In this document: positions 10,084 through 21,283 of the stretch, piece by piece
Layout: each line of letters starts with the position of its first letter
How positions within the stretch are numbered: the first letter of the stretch is position 1
Assembly: GCA_030374765.1 (NCBI GenBank)
Contig: JARGXX010000111.1
Coordinates: 1,302,001 to 1,366,000, forward strand
Length of the DNA: 64,000 nucleotides
Direction: 5' to 3'
Source: Agarophyton chilense
Taxonomy: Eukaryota; Rhodophyta; Florideophyceae; Gracilariales; Gracilariaceae
The notes under the pieces: generated by a model
Database searches by the model: none
Told to the model about the DNA's origin: nothing
What the model saw: only the letters and a program-made list of their open reading frames with translations
Made by a program: the position numbers and the translations under genes

Positions 10084-10507
10084 TTCTGTCATATCTTTGC
10101 CACAGGTGAACGTGCCGCGCGGCTCTCATTCTCCGTTTGGTCGGTCCCTGGGTCGCCGCCATCCAGGCGCGGGTGGCTTCGTCTATTACGATCCCTGGGA
10201 AGGTATTTTGACTTCCGCAGCCCGGGCGAATGCCTTGACGCAAGTACCGCGAGCGGTTCCACGAGCTCACGAAACTGGGTTTATTTTTTCCGACGGCTAC
10301 TATGCCCAAACCAACGAGGATGATCCAATGGTGAATGACGAGCCCGATGCTCCGGTAGGAATGGACCAAACGATGGTTACCGGAGCATTACCAAGCAGTG
10401 GATCCTCCCATGCGGGAACAAAGGCATCATCTGGATGGAATATAGCCACTCCAGTGGATGTCCCCCGAGCGGGCGTTATACCTCCCAAGGTCGCGGCGCT
10501 TCTCTAA
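10084..10507 (+). other. antisense accessory ORF relic of element D
   Basis: A plus-strand frame opposite in sense to the adjacent pol end. It shares with the antisense frame of element B the order: hydrophobic-aromatic run plus PWE (FVYYDPWE here, FIFFNPWE in B), an A..AL..(V/A)PR segment, H..GF..SD..YYA, a D/E/P-rich linker, and a final A.VI.P..AAL segment. No known protein family is recognised. That it is a homologue of the B antisense frame is read directly from these shared blocks. Confidence 0.55.
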
Positions 10508-10762
10508 ATACTCCAAAAGCTTTGAATACCGCTTCCTGCGGGCCTGAAAGATATTGGTCAACTCTTGGCCTTGGTCTCTCATATTTTTGGTATAAAGCAG
10601 GTCAACCATGGTGTAAATACTGGTCCCAACCAAGAAGGTGCTGGCCCGTCGACTGGGAGCTAAGTAACCCATCGCAGGGCACCCATAGCATGTTTCTTCC
10701 ACAGTAGATTGACGAACTAGTCCTGGTAGATTACTACTGGTAAACGCTTAGTTCTGTTTCCT

Positions 10763-10848
10763 CTTTCTCGAACTTTCTCGACATTCTCGAACATTTCGAA
10801 CTTCTCGTACGTCTCGAGCTTCTCGAACTTCTCGAACTTCTCGAGCAT
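10763..10848. repeat. short tandem repeat, ~9-bp unit TTCTCGAAC
   Basis: About nine imperfect copies of TTCTCGAAC or close variants (TTTCTCGAC, TTCTCGTAC, TCTCGAGCT). It lies between the antisense frame and the chromodomain relic of element D. Confidence 0.8.
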
Positions 10849-10915
10849 CACTTGGCGTACTTCATCAGCAATGATTACTTCTTATTCGGGTATCCTGTAT
10901 AAAATCGGTATCCGT

Positions 10916-11323
10916 TTACACTGTAACTGTTTCCAATACACCATCTCTCGTATTATCCTTAGGACGTCTGGAATCCTTCAATGTGACCAAGCTAACGCAT
11001 CGAGTGCAGGTACTTGTTTCATTACCGGTCACGGTTAACTCTACTTGGGAGTTATCCGGGGTTGGAAGTGGAGCTGACCGAGTTCTTGGATGATAAGATA
11101 TAACCTTTGACCTCGGTAGGGGTTCAATGGGCTCCACTGTATGCTCCTCCGGAGGAAATCCGTACCATCGGAATTGGTATTTAAAGTTCCCATCGGGATT
11201 GATGACATGACGTATGATACGCTCAACCACGAATTCCTGTGGGTACACATCAGGGTTTGACGTCCCCATGACGTTTTCTTTTCTCTGAATTCCATTCACG
11301 GGTGCACTCGACGATGAGAACAA
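10916..11323 (-). other. chromodomain-containing pol C-terminus relic (element D)
   Basis: Minus-strand frame with YPQEFVVERIIRH, FKYQFRWYGFPPEE and EPIEPLPRS. It aligns with the C-terminal chromodomain of the element B pol (YQQEFVVGRILEH, IQYLVRWYGYGPE, EPIEHLPRS). Chromodomains at the integrase C-terminus mark the chromovirus branch of Ty3/gypsy and are known to guide integration to marked chromatin. It is a fossil fragment. Confidence 0.75.
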
Positions 11324-12633
11324 GCCTCATAAGAGGAAAAACAAGCTGGGATGAGTTCTGAGTTACTGCACACTTTTGGCGATATGCGTCGTTATGGGCG
11401 TACCGTGACATACGCGGGGAACCCTTAGAACTGTGCACAGTTAGACTCATACTAGAGCAATTCTTCAAGAGCTCAAAGAGCTATCGTTCGTCTCATTTGA
11501 GCTTCTAACCGGCAAACGGTAGCGTCTGCAAAACGGCGGGGGGTCTATCTTCACCTGAGCTTATCGTCTTGACGGAGAATGGCGCTCGGAACACTCCCTG
11601 CGCAGGGCGACGGTTCACCCCAGCATGGGGTGTGTGCATTGATATCCGATTGGATAGGCGAACATGCAGCAGGTTGATGCAACCCTGCATTCCAATTCCA
11701 ACCACGCGCCGTGGCAAGCCAAAAAATTGGAGAAATTCCATCGCCAAGGTATTGGGCCGCGTGGCACCATATATGGCTTGCCGTTCACGGTGTTGACATA
11801 CTGTGGGCGCCATCTTTGGATGTGACGCTGTAGGCCAGACTTTAGAGAATACGCCTTTTTCGTTTCTGGATGGCCTGAATAGAAGAATGAGATACAAGTA
11901 TCCGGATATAAAATTCTTTTTAATCTTCTTAAACCAACGCAACTGAAGACTCATGTAAGTAATCATTAAGGGCCAAACTCCCTGGCTTCCGTTCAGACAC
12001 TCCAGATCTGTAACGATTTTCAGCTTCTCCACTTCTGCTTTAACCAAAATCAAGCTTTTACAATCCTTGCGATGCTTTCTAAAAAGAGTATTAACAAAAA
12101 ATATATGCCTTCAATCTATACCAAAAACTGAATTCTTTTGAAAACGGTTACGAGGTTTCATAAACGACAGCTCTTCCGTATGGTACTATATCCCCGATCA
12201 ACACAGAATTCTTACGACTGAAAAGTCTTCATGCTCTATCAGGGATCTCTAGGTAGGCCAAATATTCTTCGTACATTTCACATTCTAATTGGCTATAAAC
12301 AATCTTGCTATAATGCAAACAAGCCTATCCACTTTCATTTAGAAATGAACACCTGTTAAGTAGCCCTTAGATATGTTTTGCTTAAAGTTCAAACAGCTCT
12401 ACAAGAAATGTGTGCATCAGCCTCCTAGAAACACTAGTGACTTCCTTTGCCTCAACCCAAGCGTCCTAAACCGCGTACCTACGTACAATCCTAAGAGCAA
12501 GAGTGCAGTGACCTAGAAGAAGTTGAGCGCTTCTCTATTAGTCGATTTCACTCATATTCAATAAACGCATTCAACATGATAGTCGGCGCTATTCTTTCGG
12601 AAGTGTTGAAAGAGTGCTTAAAAGGTAGTACAA
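11324..12633. other. no recognised gene
   Basis: A minus-strand frame of 182 codons (11505-12053) is open but has no recognised domain, and it contains ordinary repeat-like sequence. Nothing else is supported. Confidence 0.35.
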
Positions 12634-13860
12634 ATGCTCCAGCTGCTTCCTTCATCGGTAATCAGGTCACAAGTGTGTTCGTTTTGGACGCCCACGAAAG
12701 CACACGCAAAAAGTGTCATTCCTGACCTAAAAAGCAGTTCTATAGCTTTAAGGCAACAGATACTCACAGTGCATACCTCTGCTGTATCTGTTGTACTGCT
12801 AAATGAAGGTCGCACCGCGCACTAAACGTGAAAGATACCTTTGCTTTTCATAGCTGATAGTACGTTCAACATATCCTTGCAATCTACACTCGCTGAAAGG
12901 ATACAAAATGTGGATTTCATCATATTGGATGAGATCGTCATATATCACCTCTTTTGCGTACAAGCTTTGGAGCGCACTCTACGAGATAATATGCACTTGA
13001 ATCTTCTATTTGGGGGCAAGTTCGTTTTGTTTTAAATTGATTGCGGTAAGATTCTGCCTGTAGTTCGTAGTAAGTTCAGGGCGCCGAATGTTACTAACGA
13101 TCTGCGCCCTGGACCCATTAGTAATGTTTTCATAAAATACTAGAGCGTCTTTTTTTACTTTAAGACGATTCACCCTACTCGGAACATGCGACTGAATGCA
13201 CTCTGTAACTACCTTTCAGATATCCAGCAGGTCTTGCATTTCTCCGCTTACCTACTTCAAATAGGAGAGAGTAGGGTTTTTGGGACCGTTTTCCATGAAA
13301 TTATTTCTCTTTCGTCCCCAATTAAGTATCATTTTTGCTATCGAACTATATTCTCCGCTGTATTGGAGGGAATCGCCGACAACTACACGGATCTGTCTTG
13401 GATTACTACCACAGTAATTTTGACAACAAAGAACAGTCGTGTACCGAAGTTAAATGACTTTTTAAAACATACAATTCCCCGCCCCTTTCGAACATATCTC
13501 AGCGCTGATAGAGTGGCAGACGAAGATCAAAACGCGTTGCAATACCCCGTTGAAATGTTGAATGCTCTTACATTTTGGGGCTGCACTTCCTGACCATTAT
13601 CTCAAGCTGAAGAAAGCATTCATGGTTATATTACTGCGGAAGTTAAACCCTTCAAATGGACATGTGAATTGTGCCAGACACTTAGTTGAACGAATGACAA
13701 GCATTTTACCTTTCTTATGGTTTGCTACGGTAACGCACAAAGGACAGCTGTCCTTTGTACGAACCCGTAGCTAACCGGATAATTATCGTCTCCAGAAAGA
13801 CTCTAGCGTCTTTTCTAACCGATAATTTCTTGCAGGTCTGGAGACGGTAAGTTCCCGGTT
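12634..13860 (+). pseudogene. Helitron Pif1-like helicase remnant
   Basis: Pieces in helicase order on the plus strand: NEGRTAH followed after a stop by a KIPL-type segment (about 12790-12840); the Walker B-like block VDFIILDEI (about 12915); GKILPVV after a frame interruption (13045); then ILTTKNSRVPKLNDFL, RTYLSADRV, YPVEMLNALT, LRKLNPSNGHVNCARHLVE and THKGQLSFV (13430-13770). These match the C-terminal half of the Pif1-like helicase of Helitron RepHel proteins. Several stops and frameshifts interrupt it, and the Walker A segment is not readable. The Rep nuclease domain and Helitron ends were not found. A dead rolling-circle transposon fragment. Confidence 0.7.
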
Positions 13861-14283
13861 CCCAGCTTCACGCGCACGCAGTTTCCAGAAAGGGTTGGCT
13901 TCGAATTGACTACTAACAATGCACACGGGCAATCTTTTGTGGGTAGGACTGGATTGGTCCTCCGATATAGCTGTTATCCTAAAGGTTAGCTCTATGTCGC
14001 TCTCTCACATATTACCAATTCTTCCAATGTCAAATTATGCGTAGAGAACAATGATAGAAACAAACGTAATGTAGTGTTTCTAGAAGTTCTGTCGTGAAAA
14101 CCTTTCAGAAGATTAAACCCTAAGGAGGACTTTATTCTTCTTTTACATTCTTTCATTGCCTCTCATCATCTTTTGAACTACCCGTCGTTCCAGAATTGTT
14201 CTTTGAAACGCCCGTTGCGAACTTCAAATCCTACGAACTACAGTCAAAGCTTTTCTTTTACACATTTAAACTCTCGAACGCGT
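13861..14283. other. no recognised feature
   Basis: AT-rich sequence with no frame or repeat that can be supported. Confidence 0.4.
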
Positions 14284-14810
14284 GCAAAGCACGCCACGGA
14301 GCCACTAGTCACAGGACGGTAAAGCAGATGTCTGTATGTTTGTGTGTGTGTCGCTGTGAGAGAGGATGTTTGGTCACTTGGCGGCAGGACGAGAGTGCAA
14401 GGGCACGCGATTGGGGGAAGCCGAAACGTGTGCGTCCGCCGGTTAATAGCTTTCTGGTACCCTCGGGTGAATGGACTTAGAGTGCGCGCGGCCACACTTG
14501 TGCTTCAGTTGGCCAATGACGTGCTGCTGCACTCCAAGTTGTGGAACAAACGTGCGACGGGTGACACATGTGCATTCGTCGGCCAGTAGGATGCCATGGA
14601 ATGGAACTTGCGACTGCGGAAAAAAGTGCTGGCGGCCTAGGATGTGCGTCTGTCGCCCAATCGCGTGCAACTATACTCCTGCGAGCGAAAGAACAGTGCT
14701 ACTGGGGACACGTGTGCCTCATCCGACCAATCGCATGCCGTTGCACTCCCGCTGGTGTAGCGAGAGTGGTACCGTTGAGACCTATGCGTCTAACGGAGGG
14801 TAGCAGCATA
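14284..14810 (+). repeat. degenerate tandem array, ~70-bp unit (left half)
   Basis: A GTGTGCxTC..CGGCCAAT..CGTGC motif recurs at about 14428, 14500, 14567, 14641, 14720 and 14787, with spacings of 67-79 bp. Copies are heavily diverged. The same unit resumes at 18830 beyond the copia element, so the array was split by that insertion. Confidence 0.6.
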
Positions 14811-15075
14811 ATACAAGAGAGCAGAAAAACGTGGGCGACTTATACTTTTCGAATGAATATTGTGGCAGATCAGAATTTTCTATGCAACGCACGTCGCGTA
14901 GTTACTGCTCTCAATACATTAAAGAAGATGGTTTTTAGTCTTTGTATGTATCTGTTTGTGTGTCGCTCTGCGCCAGAAAGTTGGTCGTAGCGGGGAGTGC
15001 CACAGCTCTGGTTTGGCGGACGGCTATACATGTACGTTCAAGAGCTGATAACCGGCCGGGATACTCGAAGGTTAT

Positions 15076-15162
15076 TGTAGATGGAAGGCATTAACTAGAC
15101 TTTATCTCGTTCTCGTCATCGTCGACTCTTTTCTACTTCTCTCTCAACTGTGACGTTTGACA
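15076..15162 (-). repeat. 3' LTR of the copia fossil
   Basis: 87 bp; plus strand runs TGTAGATGGAA to GACGTTTGACA. Shares TCGTCGACTCTTTT-like central blocks and both ends with the copy at 18711. Confidence 0.65.
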
Positions 15163-18100
15163 AGTCGATAATGTGGTGCAGAGATTTGCTTTTTCTGTGT
15201 TTGACAGTCCCCGGTTGTTGCATCACATTTTCGTCCCGGCCGGGGAGTGATTTAAAGCGCGTTTAGGAGCATTTCAAATCTCTCTGTGTGTGGTGGTTTT
15301 GTATAGATGTCAGCCTTCATTTGTAGGGTGGGAACTCTATGTAATTCCGTCGTTTTACTCCTCTTATGGTGCTGCAAGTAGTGGTACCTTAGTTCAATTT
15401 ATTTGCACTGCATCGTTGGCGCTTGCTTGGTTGCCACCAGTATTGCCCAGCGATTGTGAATGTAATGAGGCGTTGAGGTGTCCGTGGGTGTTTGAGCGTT
15501 TTGCAGGAGCTTTTGTAACCATGTTTTGTGCCTGGTTGCGTCGGGGCCTGATTTGTATTCAGCTTCTGTTGTGGAAAGGGCAACGACATTCTGCTTGAAT
15601 GACGACCATGAAATCGGTGTAGACTGGATGCAGTGGACTGTTCCTGATATGGACTGCTGATTCTTCTCGTTGGAAAAGTCGGCGTCACCATAAACATGTA
15701 GAGGATGGTCAGAACTTGCGCGAGTATAAGTATAGGGATACAACAGTCCGTGGGTTTTTGTTTTTCTTAAATACCGCAGATGGCCTTTCAACGCTTGTTG
15801 ATGGTGCCCTTGTGGTTTGGACATATGTTGTGCTAATCTGTTCGTTACATACGCGATATCGGGTCTTGTAGGGTCTGTTATATATCGAATGTCTCCGAGA
15901 CGTTGGAGGTACAGTGCGGGTTCTGCTGGTGGTAGAGGTTCCCAGGGAGGTTGATGCTCGAATGTGTTGAGATTGTTGTAGGGTGTGAGTGCCGGGTCGC
16001 AGTCCTGCATTTGGGTTTGATGTAACACTGCGTCGATTGCGTCGGGCTGTGAGTCGTGGATGCAAGTTGCGGTCCATGTAATTGTCCAGTTTAGGAAACG
16101 GGTGGGGTGCGCGAGTCTCTTGATTTTGTATTTTGTGAGCAGTTGCCGCTACAGTTCGTTGATGAGGATCTGGGTTGATGCTAGCACTAGGAAGTCGTCA
16201 ATAGTTATGCTAACCATGGCATTTACAATCTCTGTATGTTTTGTGTATCATACATTGTGGACATGGATTATATTCCGAAGGAGTAAATCCGAGTGAGTGG
16301 AGAAACTGTTGGGGACCATGGTTGTAGTAATATGACGCGGGTGGAGATTCGTAGAGGTTGCCTACTACTTTTCCATAGGTTCCTGGGTGTTAGAAGGTTC
16401 CTTTAAACCAAGGCATTTGTGTAGTATTCTGCACTGTCGGAATGCTGATGGAAGATTTTTTTAGGCTAAGTATGAAGATACTCATAAGTGAGTGCAACGG
16501 CTAGGATAGTTATGAAGCGGCACCCCGCAGATGGTCCGTGAGGTGGTATGTTACACGTGGGACATCGGTCTGTCATGGCGCATCCGATTCGACCTTTTGT
16601 AGGGAAATACCGGATTGGCAACGGCGCATATACTGTAGTAAGTAGCCACGTGGCAAGCGTTATCCCGTACTGTAGAGGGGTTAATCGGCTAACCAAGTTT
16701 ATATCTAGATATTTTTATGTGCGGTGCTCACCCCTGTGCACTGCACTTAAAGCACAGAAGGGAGCGCCGACTCCAAAGTAAAGGAGACAACAAACGGGTA
16801 CACAACTGAATTGTTCCTTGTTCTGGATTCCTTAACCGGAGATCCGGACGAGCTACAACAAGTAGTTGTCCGTTCCTTAGTACCAACCACCCTCATTAGC
16901 GAGTGGGGCCTTACAACCCCCATTCGAGCTCGCTATTGTCGTGCTCTACCGCATCTTCCCCTTAGCCGCAAGTACCCCTTCGGCAGTCCCGAACACTGTC
17001 GCAGGTGTCTTCTCTCTCCGTAGAGCGGATAATACAATTTGCTTTGACGTAAACGGGGCGGTCATGCTGATACTGTTCCTGTACGGTTTACGTTGTGGGG
17101 CGCGATTTTTTTGAGGCTTTGGGAGCTCGGGGAAGCGTTTTGTTGGATGGTTGGATGCGGATGTGCTTTGGGGAAGTGTTTTTGCGTTTGGGTTTATTGG
17201 TTCGAGTTCGCTTGAGTTCGAAAGGAATTTTGCGTGCTGTATATGCTGTTAATTCCTTTACTGTGACAGGTTCTAGCCTGTATTGGTTGTTAGGCCATGG
17301 GGCTGTAGGTAGAATCGCGGGAGGATTGGTTCGGGCGTCCACTATGCACCCGCGTTTGGCTGTGAAGGTGATCAGGCCCTTTCACTGTGCTAGATCATGT
17401 ACGGAGATTAGGTTATGTTGCACTGATGGATTGATCACGGTGTGAGTGCTGAAATGCTTATTCGTGAGCGTTCTCAGGGGTAGCGTTCCACTATGCGTGT
17501 ATTTCATCTGATGTTTGGTGGTCGATGTGGGTAGTATGGGTGTGGAGCGTTTTTTGCATAGTGGCGTGCGTTACTGTCCAATACGAACGTACTGTTTTTG
17601 TCGGTATCGGCTTTCGACATTACTTCGATAGCATTCTGTTGGTGAGGTTACTGAGAGTGGATTTCGTGAAAAGGACGGGGTGGTGGAAGAGGGTGGTGAT
17701 GTAGGAGAGGCAGTACAGCCGCCTGAATAAAGCGAGCTGCGGGTTTGTTGGCGCTGTATTTGGGATGTTCTTGGTCACGGCGTCGGGCGTCCGTGTGATT
17801 TCATCTAACGCCCTTGACTTGCGGTATGAGCAGAGTTGGTGAAAGAAATTCCCGCGCGGTGGGTACTGTGACCTACTTTAGGCGAGGCGTGCTTGTTGAT
17901 AACGAGGAGCGGGACCATAGTCCGCGGTGAATCTGTGAAATTCTGACGAAGAGGAGGCTGAAGTGTGGGATGTATGGTACAATGTACGTGGCAACTTCTA
18001 TATACGGGTGAAATCTCGTGTGATTGTGGGTTTGGTAGAGAGAAGGTGTACTAATATCGGCGTGAGGTTGGAGTATTTTTTGAGGCCATTGATGATGAAT

Positions 18101-18710
18101 TCGCTTGTGGTTGTTTCATCTGCGATATTGGGATATCTAGATGCTACCATTTTTTGGCGTACCTTAAGATGGGCGGTGATAAAATCATTGTTTTTTTATC
18201 TTCCTTTGTTGATTGAGTGATGTGATTGATGACATTTTGTAATATATCGTGTGTCGTGGGCTGGTCTTCGGGAGCTAATAGTAGTTCCAGTATATCCATT
18301 GAGACACTGCTAAGAACTGCTGTAAGGAGATGATTCTGCTTACTACCGTATTGCTTAAGTTGGGCTGGGTCGGATGGAGCATTCGGGTTCCCTTGCAAGT
18401 GACGCGTGGCGTATATAATTGCGTCATACGTTTGCAAGCCTAGAATCCATGGTGCGTAATTGTTGTTTTGAAGCTCTGGGATTTTGAATAGTTTCTCGGT
18501 GTCTATACTTTTTTGGGTTCGGAGATCTGTTTCAGAGAGGATGTGGCGGTGTGCTTCTGTAATAATCGCGTTGTTGTACAATTCTTGTATATGTGGGTCT
18601 TTGCGGAGCTGGCGTCCTAGGTGGAGAGCTTGGCGGGGCGTGCTGGGATCTATTGTGTTGACGGGGTGGTGGCATAAGTTGATGATCGGGGTTGCGTGCA
18701 GCCCATATCC

Positions 18711-18797
18711 TGTAAATGGAAAACAGTAACATGAATTAACCTCGATCTTGTCGTTGTCGACTCTTTTCCACTGCTGTCTCTACTGTAATATTTGACA
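18711..18797 (-). repeat. 5' LTR of the copia fossil
   Basis: 87 bp; plus strand runs TGTAAATGGAA to ATATTTGACA. The adjoining internal sequence on the minus strand starts GGATATGGGCTGC, at the place of a primer-binding site. Confidence 0.65.
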
Positions 18798-18829
18798 GTT
18801 GGGAACCAGAGTGTTGTAGCCAACATGCT

Positions 18830-19225
18830 TTCGTTCTTTTACCGCCAATGGCACGGCGCTGATCTTCTGCGGGCGAAACAAGAGCGCTACATGGAACATG
18901 TGTGTATCAGCCAACCAATGGTAAGTTGAATCAATCGCTACGAGGGAAGAAGAGAGCTGCGTGCGACATGTGTTCGTTCGCTGATCAACTACGTGCCCTA
19001 AAACTCGGTTGGGCGCAATATAAATCCAATTGACAACGTGTGTGCGTCGGTTCACCAATGGCGTGCGGTGAAACTGGAGAGAGCGGGGCGAAATTGCCAC
19101 GTGCAACACGTGTGTATCCGCTGGAAATGGAAAAAGATACTGCAGCTCGGATAACCACACAAATATTTCGTTCGAAATATATATTGGGGCAAACGTTACC
19201 ATTCAAAGCACGCCACGGAGGCTCT
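18830..19225 (+). repeat. degenerate tandem array, ~70-bp unit (right half)
   Basis: The GTGTGxxTC..CCAATGGCGTGC unit recurs at about 18898, 18969, 19038 and 19105. The end carries AAGCACGCCACGGAG, which also starts the left half (14287), so the unit order is conserved on both sides of the copia insertion. Confidence 0.55.
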
Positions 19226-20752
19226 CGTCTTGTTTTCAATTGAACCAATCATATTATTCTGCCTTGAAGTGACAAGTTGGAGGGTTTAGGGTTTTTTGTT
19301 TGTAGTATATGAATTCGTTTTATGTTTCATATCCCTGAATTTTATTATGGGAAACGTAGTTAATGTCCATCATACTGCAATAGGAAAATTTTTTCGATGG
19401 TCGTGTTTGTGATTGACTATTTTCGCTTTTTTGTCAAAATGACTACCGTATTGTTTTTCTGAGGACTAAAACCCTTCATTTAATCTGCCTCTGGGATTGT
19501 GAGTACCTATGGAGGCGAATTTGTGACAAATGACTGAGAGGTACATGGAAATAGTTAGTCACAAATACATCCCTTCTTTTTCCGTAACTGGCATGTATCG
19601 TATAAAATGACGTATTTAGATATTTTCATACATGTTTTAAGTATAAGATGATATTTTTTGTTCCAACGGATATATTATATTCTTTTCATTTGTAAAGAAG
19701 GCCTTTTTGGAGTTTTCTGAAAAGGGTTCTAATTTCACTTTCCCGTGGCTTCCTGTTAGGGTTGGGATTCGTTGGAGTTTGTTCGTATTTGCATATGTGT
19801 AGAATTAACAATGCTTGACTCCGCCGCCCACAAATTACGGCAAGCAAAAAAGCTCACACTCTTGTCATAGTTTTGCTCACGAAAAAAGCGCCAATGGTGC
19901 ATGTGAGACCCGCGGCAGATAGACCACATTTGTCAAAAACATGTACTCAGTCCCGCATTTTCCTCCCCCGCCTGGCCTGAGACTGTAGGATATCCAACAG
20001 TTGCGAGCCTTTATTAGACAATTTTTACACTTCAGTGATAGGCGAATATGTTTTCTTTTCCCGTACTCCCACGCGCTTCATTTTCTTGATACTATTTTTT
20101 TGGGTGAGCTTGGACTCTCAGCGATAATTTGAGTCGTATTCCAGCAGCCAGGATCTTTTTGCTCATCTTGCCAGCCAAAGAAGTACCACGGAATGGATTC
20201 TGTTTGCAAAAAGGTGTTCCAGATTTTGCACATAGTATGCACCACACAACTACCAGCACGATAGAGTCATTGGGAAAGACTTCAACCAATATATTGTGAA
20301 GCGACTCTTGTGGCGGGCCCGCAGAGTTCGCCCCATACGAAACCCCAATGACGGCATTCACTGACATTTTTGAAGTGCTTTGTTCTAGCATTCATACGAT
20401 CACATGTCTTCCTCTTAGGCGCTCTATTTGCACAACCGTTGCGACTGCTCTCAAGCCTAAGATTTTCGTTCAACGGAATGAGTTCTCTATTTTTCTTTTA
20501 TTCTTGCTGTACGTCAGCCTCGACGTCCAGATCTCACCCTCCACGATTGTTTTCCATAGAAAATACAGAGAAACGCTGTGTTCTGCCGCACACCAAAAGC
20601 TCCGCAAAATCATCGCTAAGGAAATGAGAGATGATCCATATCTCATCGCACCCTTGTTTTCCAGCAACGTTTTTTGTCAGTATCAAATCAACCACTGCAA
20701 TGCGCAAATCGGTATATGATGGTAGTCTTCGCTTTGTAAAGGAAATTACAAC
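19226..20752. other. no recognised gene, AT-rich
   Basis: Overlapping frames on both strands near 20092-20719 (up to 123 codons) show no known domain and no codon-bias support. Nothing else is seen. Confidence 0.35.
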
Positions 20753-20983
20753 ATGGACAATAACGGATTACAACCTCCCATAGACTTCCTTCCAGATCCT
20801 CTACAAGACATTTCCAATCCTAAATATGCTTCGGTTGCCGACGGATTGCCACTTAGAGCGGAGATGGCCATGATTACTTCAAATGGACCTGATGTAATAG
20901 GAAAACTTGTGCAAACTGCTTTCCATCGCGTTGATGTTGATGAATCCGACACAGAAGAGATAGAACTTTCAGACGAGAACTAG
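20753..20983 (+). CDS. small acidic hypothetical ORF
   Basis: 76 codons from ATG, ending in an acidic tail (DESDTEEIELSDEN). No family is recognised. A second frame of similar character starts 40 bp downstream, so both may be parts of one decayed transposon gene. Confidence 0.25.
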   Translation: MDNNGLQPPIDFLPDPLQDISNPKYASVADGLPLRAEMAMITSNGPDVIGKLVQTAFHRVDVDESDTEEIELSDEN

Positions 20984-21022
20984 CCGTTTGAAGAACTCAA
21001 GGCATTTTCTGGGTGCTAGGGG

Positions 21023-21283
21023 TTGAACGTGAGAAAAATGGTGTTGGAAAACGTTGGTGGACAAGCGCTTGGTGCGTTTGAGGATGATAATGACGATGGA
21101 AAGGAAAAACCTTTCACAACAACCAAAACAACAATCAATATTGACTTTGCTGTGAATCTAGGGCAGATAATTGACACGAACACCAACTTGGAGGGCGTTC
21201 ATACATTGGCAAGTGATGTGGAGCTTTTTAAAGACAAAGAATCCGTTTTTTGGCTAAATTACTATGCTGGCTTCACTCGATAG
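21023..21283 (+). CDS. small hypothetical ORF
   Basis: 86 codons with an acidic patch (FEDDNDDGKEK). Not recognised. It follows the ORF at 20753 on the same strand. Confidence 0.2.
   Translation: MNVRKMVLENVGGQALGAFEDDNDDGKEKPFTTTKTTINIDFAVNLGQIIDTNTNLEGVHTLASDVELFKDKESVFWLNYYAGFTR

Larger units (their letters stand above)
10084..11330 (-). mobile_element. relic of Ty3/gypsy element D (3' part)
   Basis: Consists of the chromodomain end of pol (minus, 10916-11323) and, beyond it, a plus-strand accessory frame (10084-10507). This is the same layout as in element B at 39.1-41.1 kb, in mirror orientation. Protein-level similarity to B is clear but distant, so this is a separate and older family. 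It is broken, with most of pol and both LTRs not recognisable. Confidence 0.6.
15076..18797 (-). mobile_element. Ty1/copia fossil with 87-bp LTRs
   Basis: Minus-strand element, 3.7 kb, with direct 87-bp LTRs at 15076-15162 and 18711-18797. A gag-like frame follows the 5' LTR (18144-18581, NNNYAPWILGLQTYDA). The reverse transcriptase-RNase H end precedes the 3' LTR (15399-16028: TRPDIAYVTNRLAQHMSKP, YGDADFSNEKNQQSISG, ALSTTEAEY), which is diagnostic for copia. It is broken in many places and looks old: the two LTRs differ at roughly a quarter of positions. Flanks are GTTAT and GTTGG, at best a decayed target duplication. It sits inside the ~70-bp tandem array. Confidence 0.8.

Noticed and set aside
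10757-10850. CRISPR-like array
   Set aside because: Unit is only about 9 bp with no spacers; it is a simple tandem repeat in a eukaryotic genome.
11505-12053. 182-codon minus frame as a host gene
   Set aside because: No recognisable domain, competing frame on the other strand, and no neighbouring gene context.
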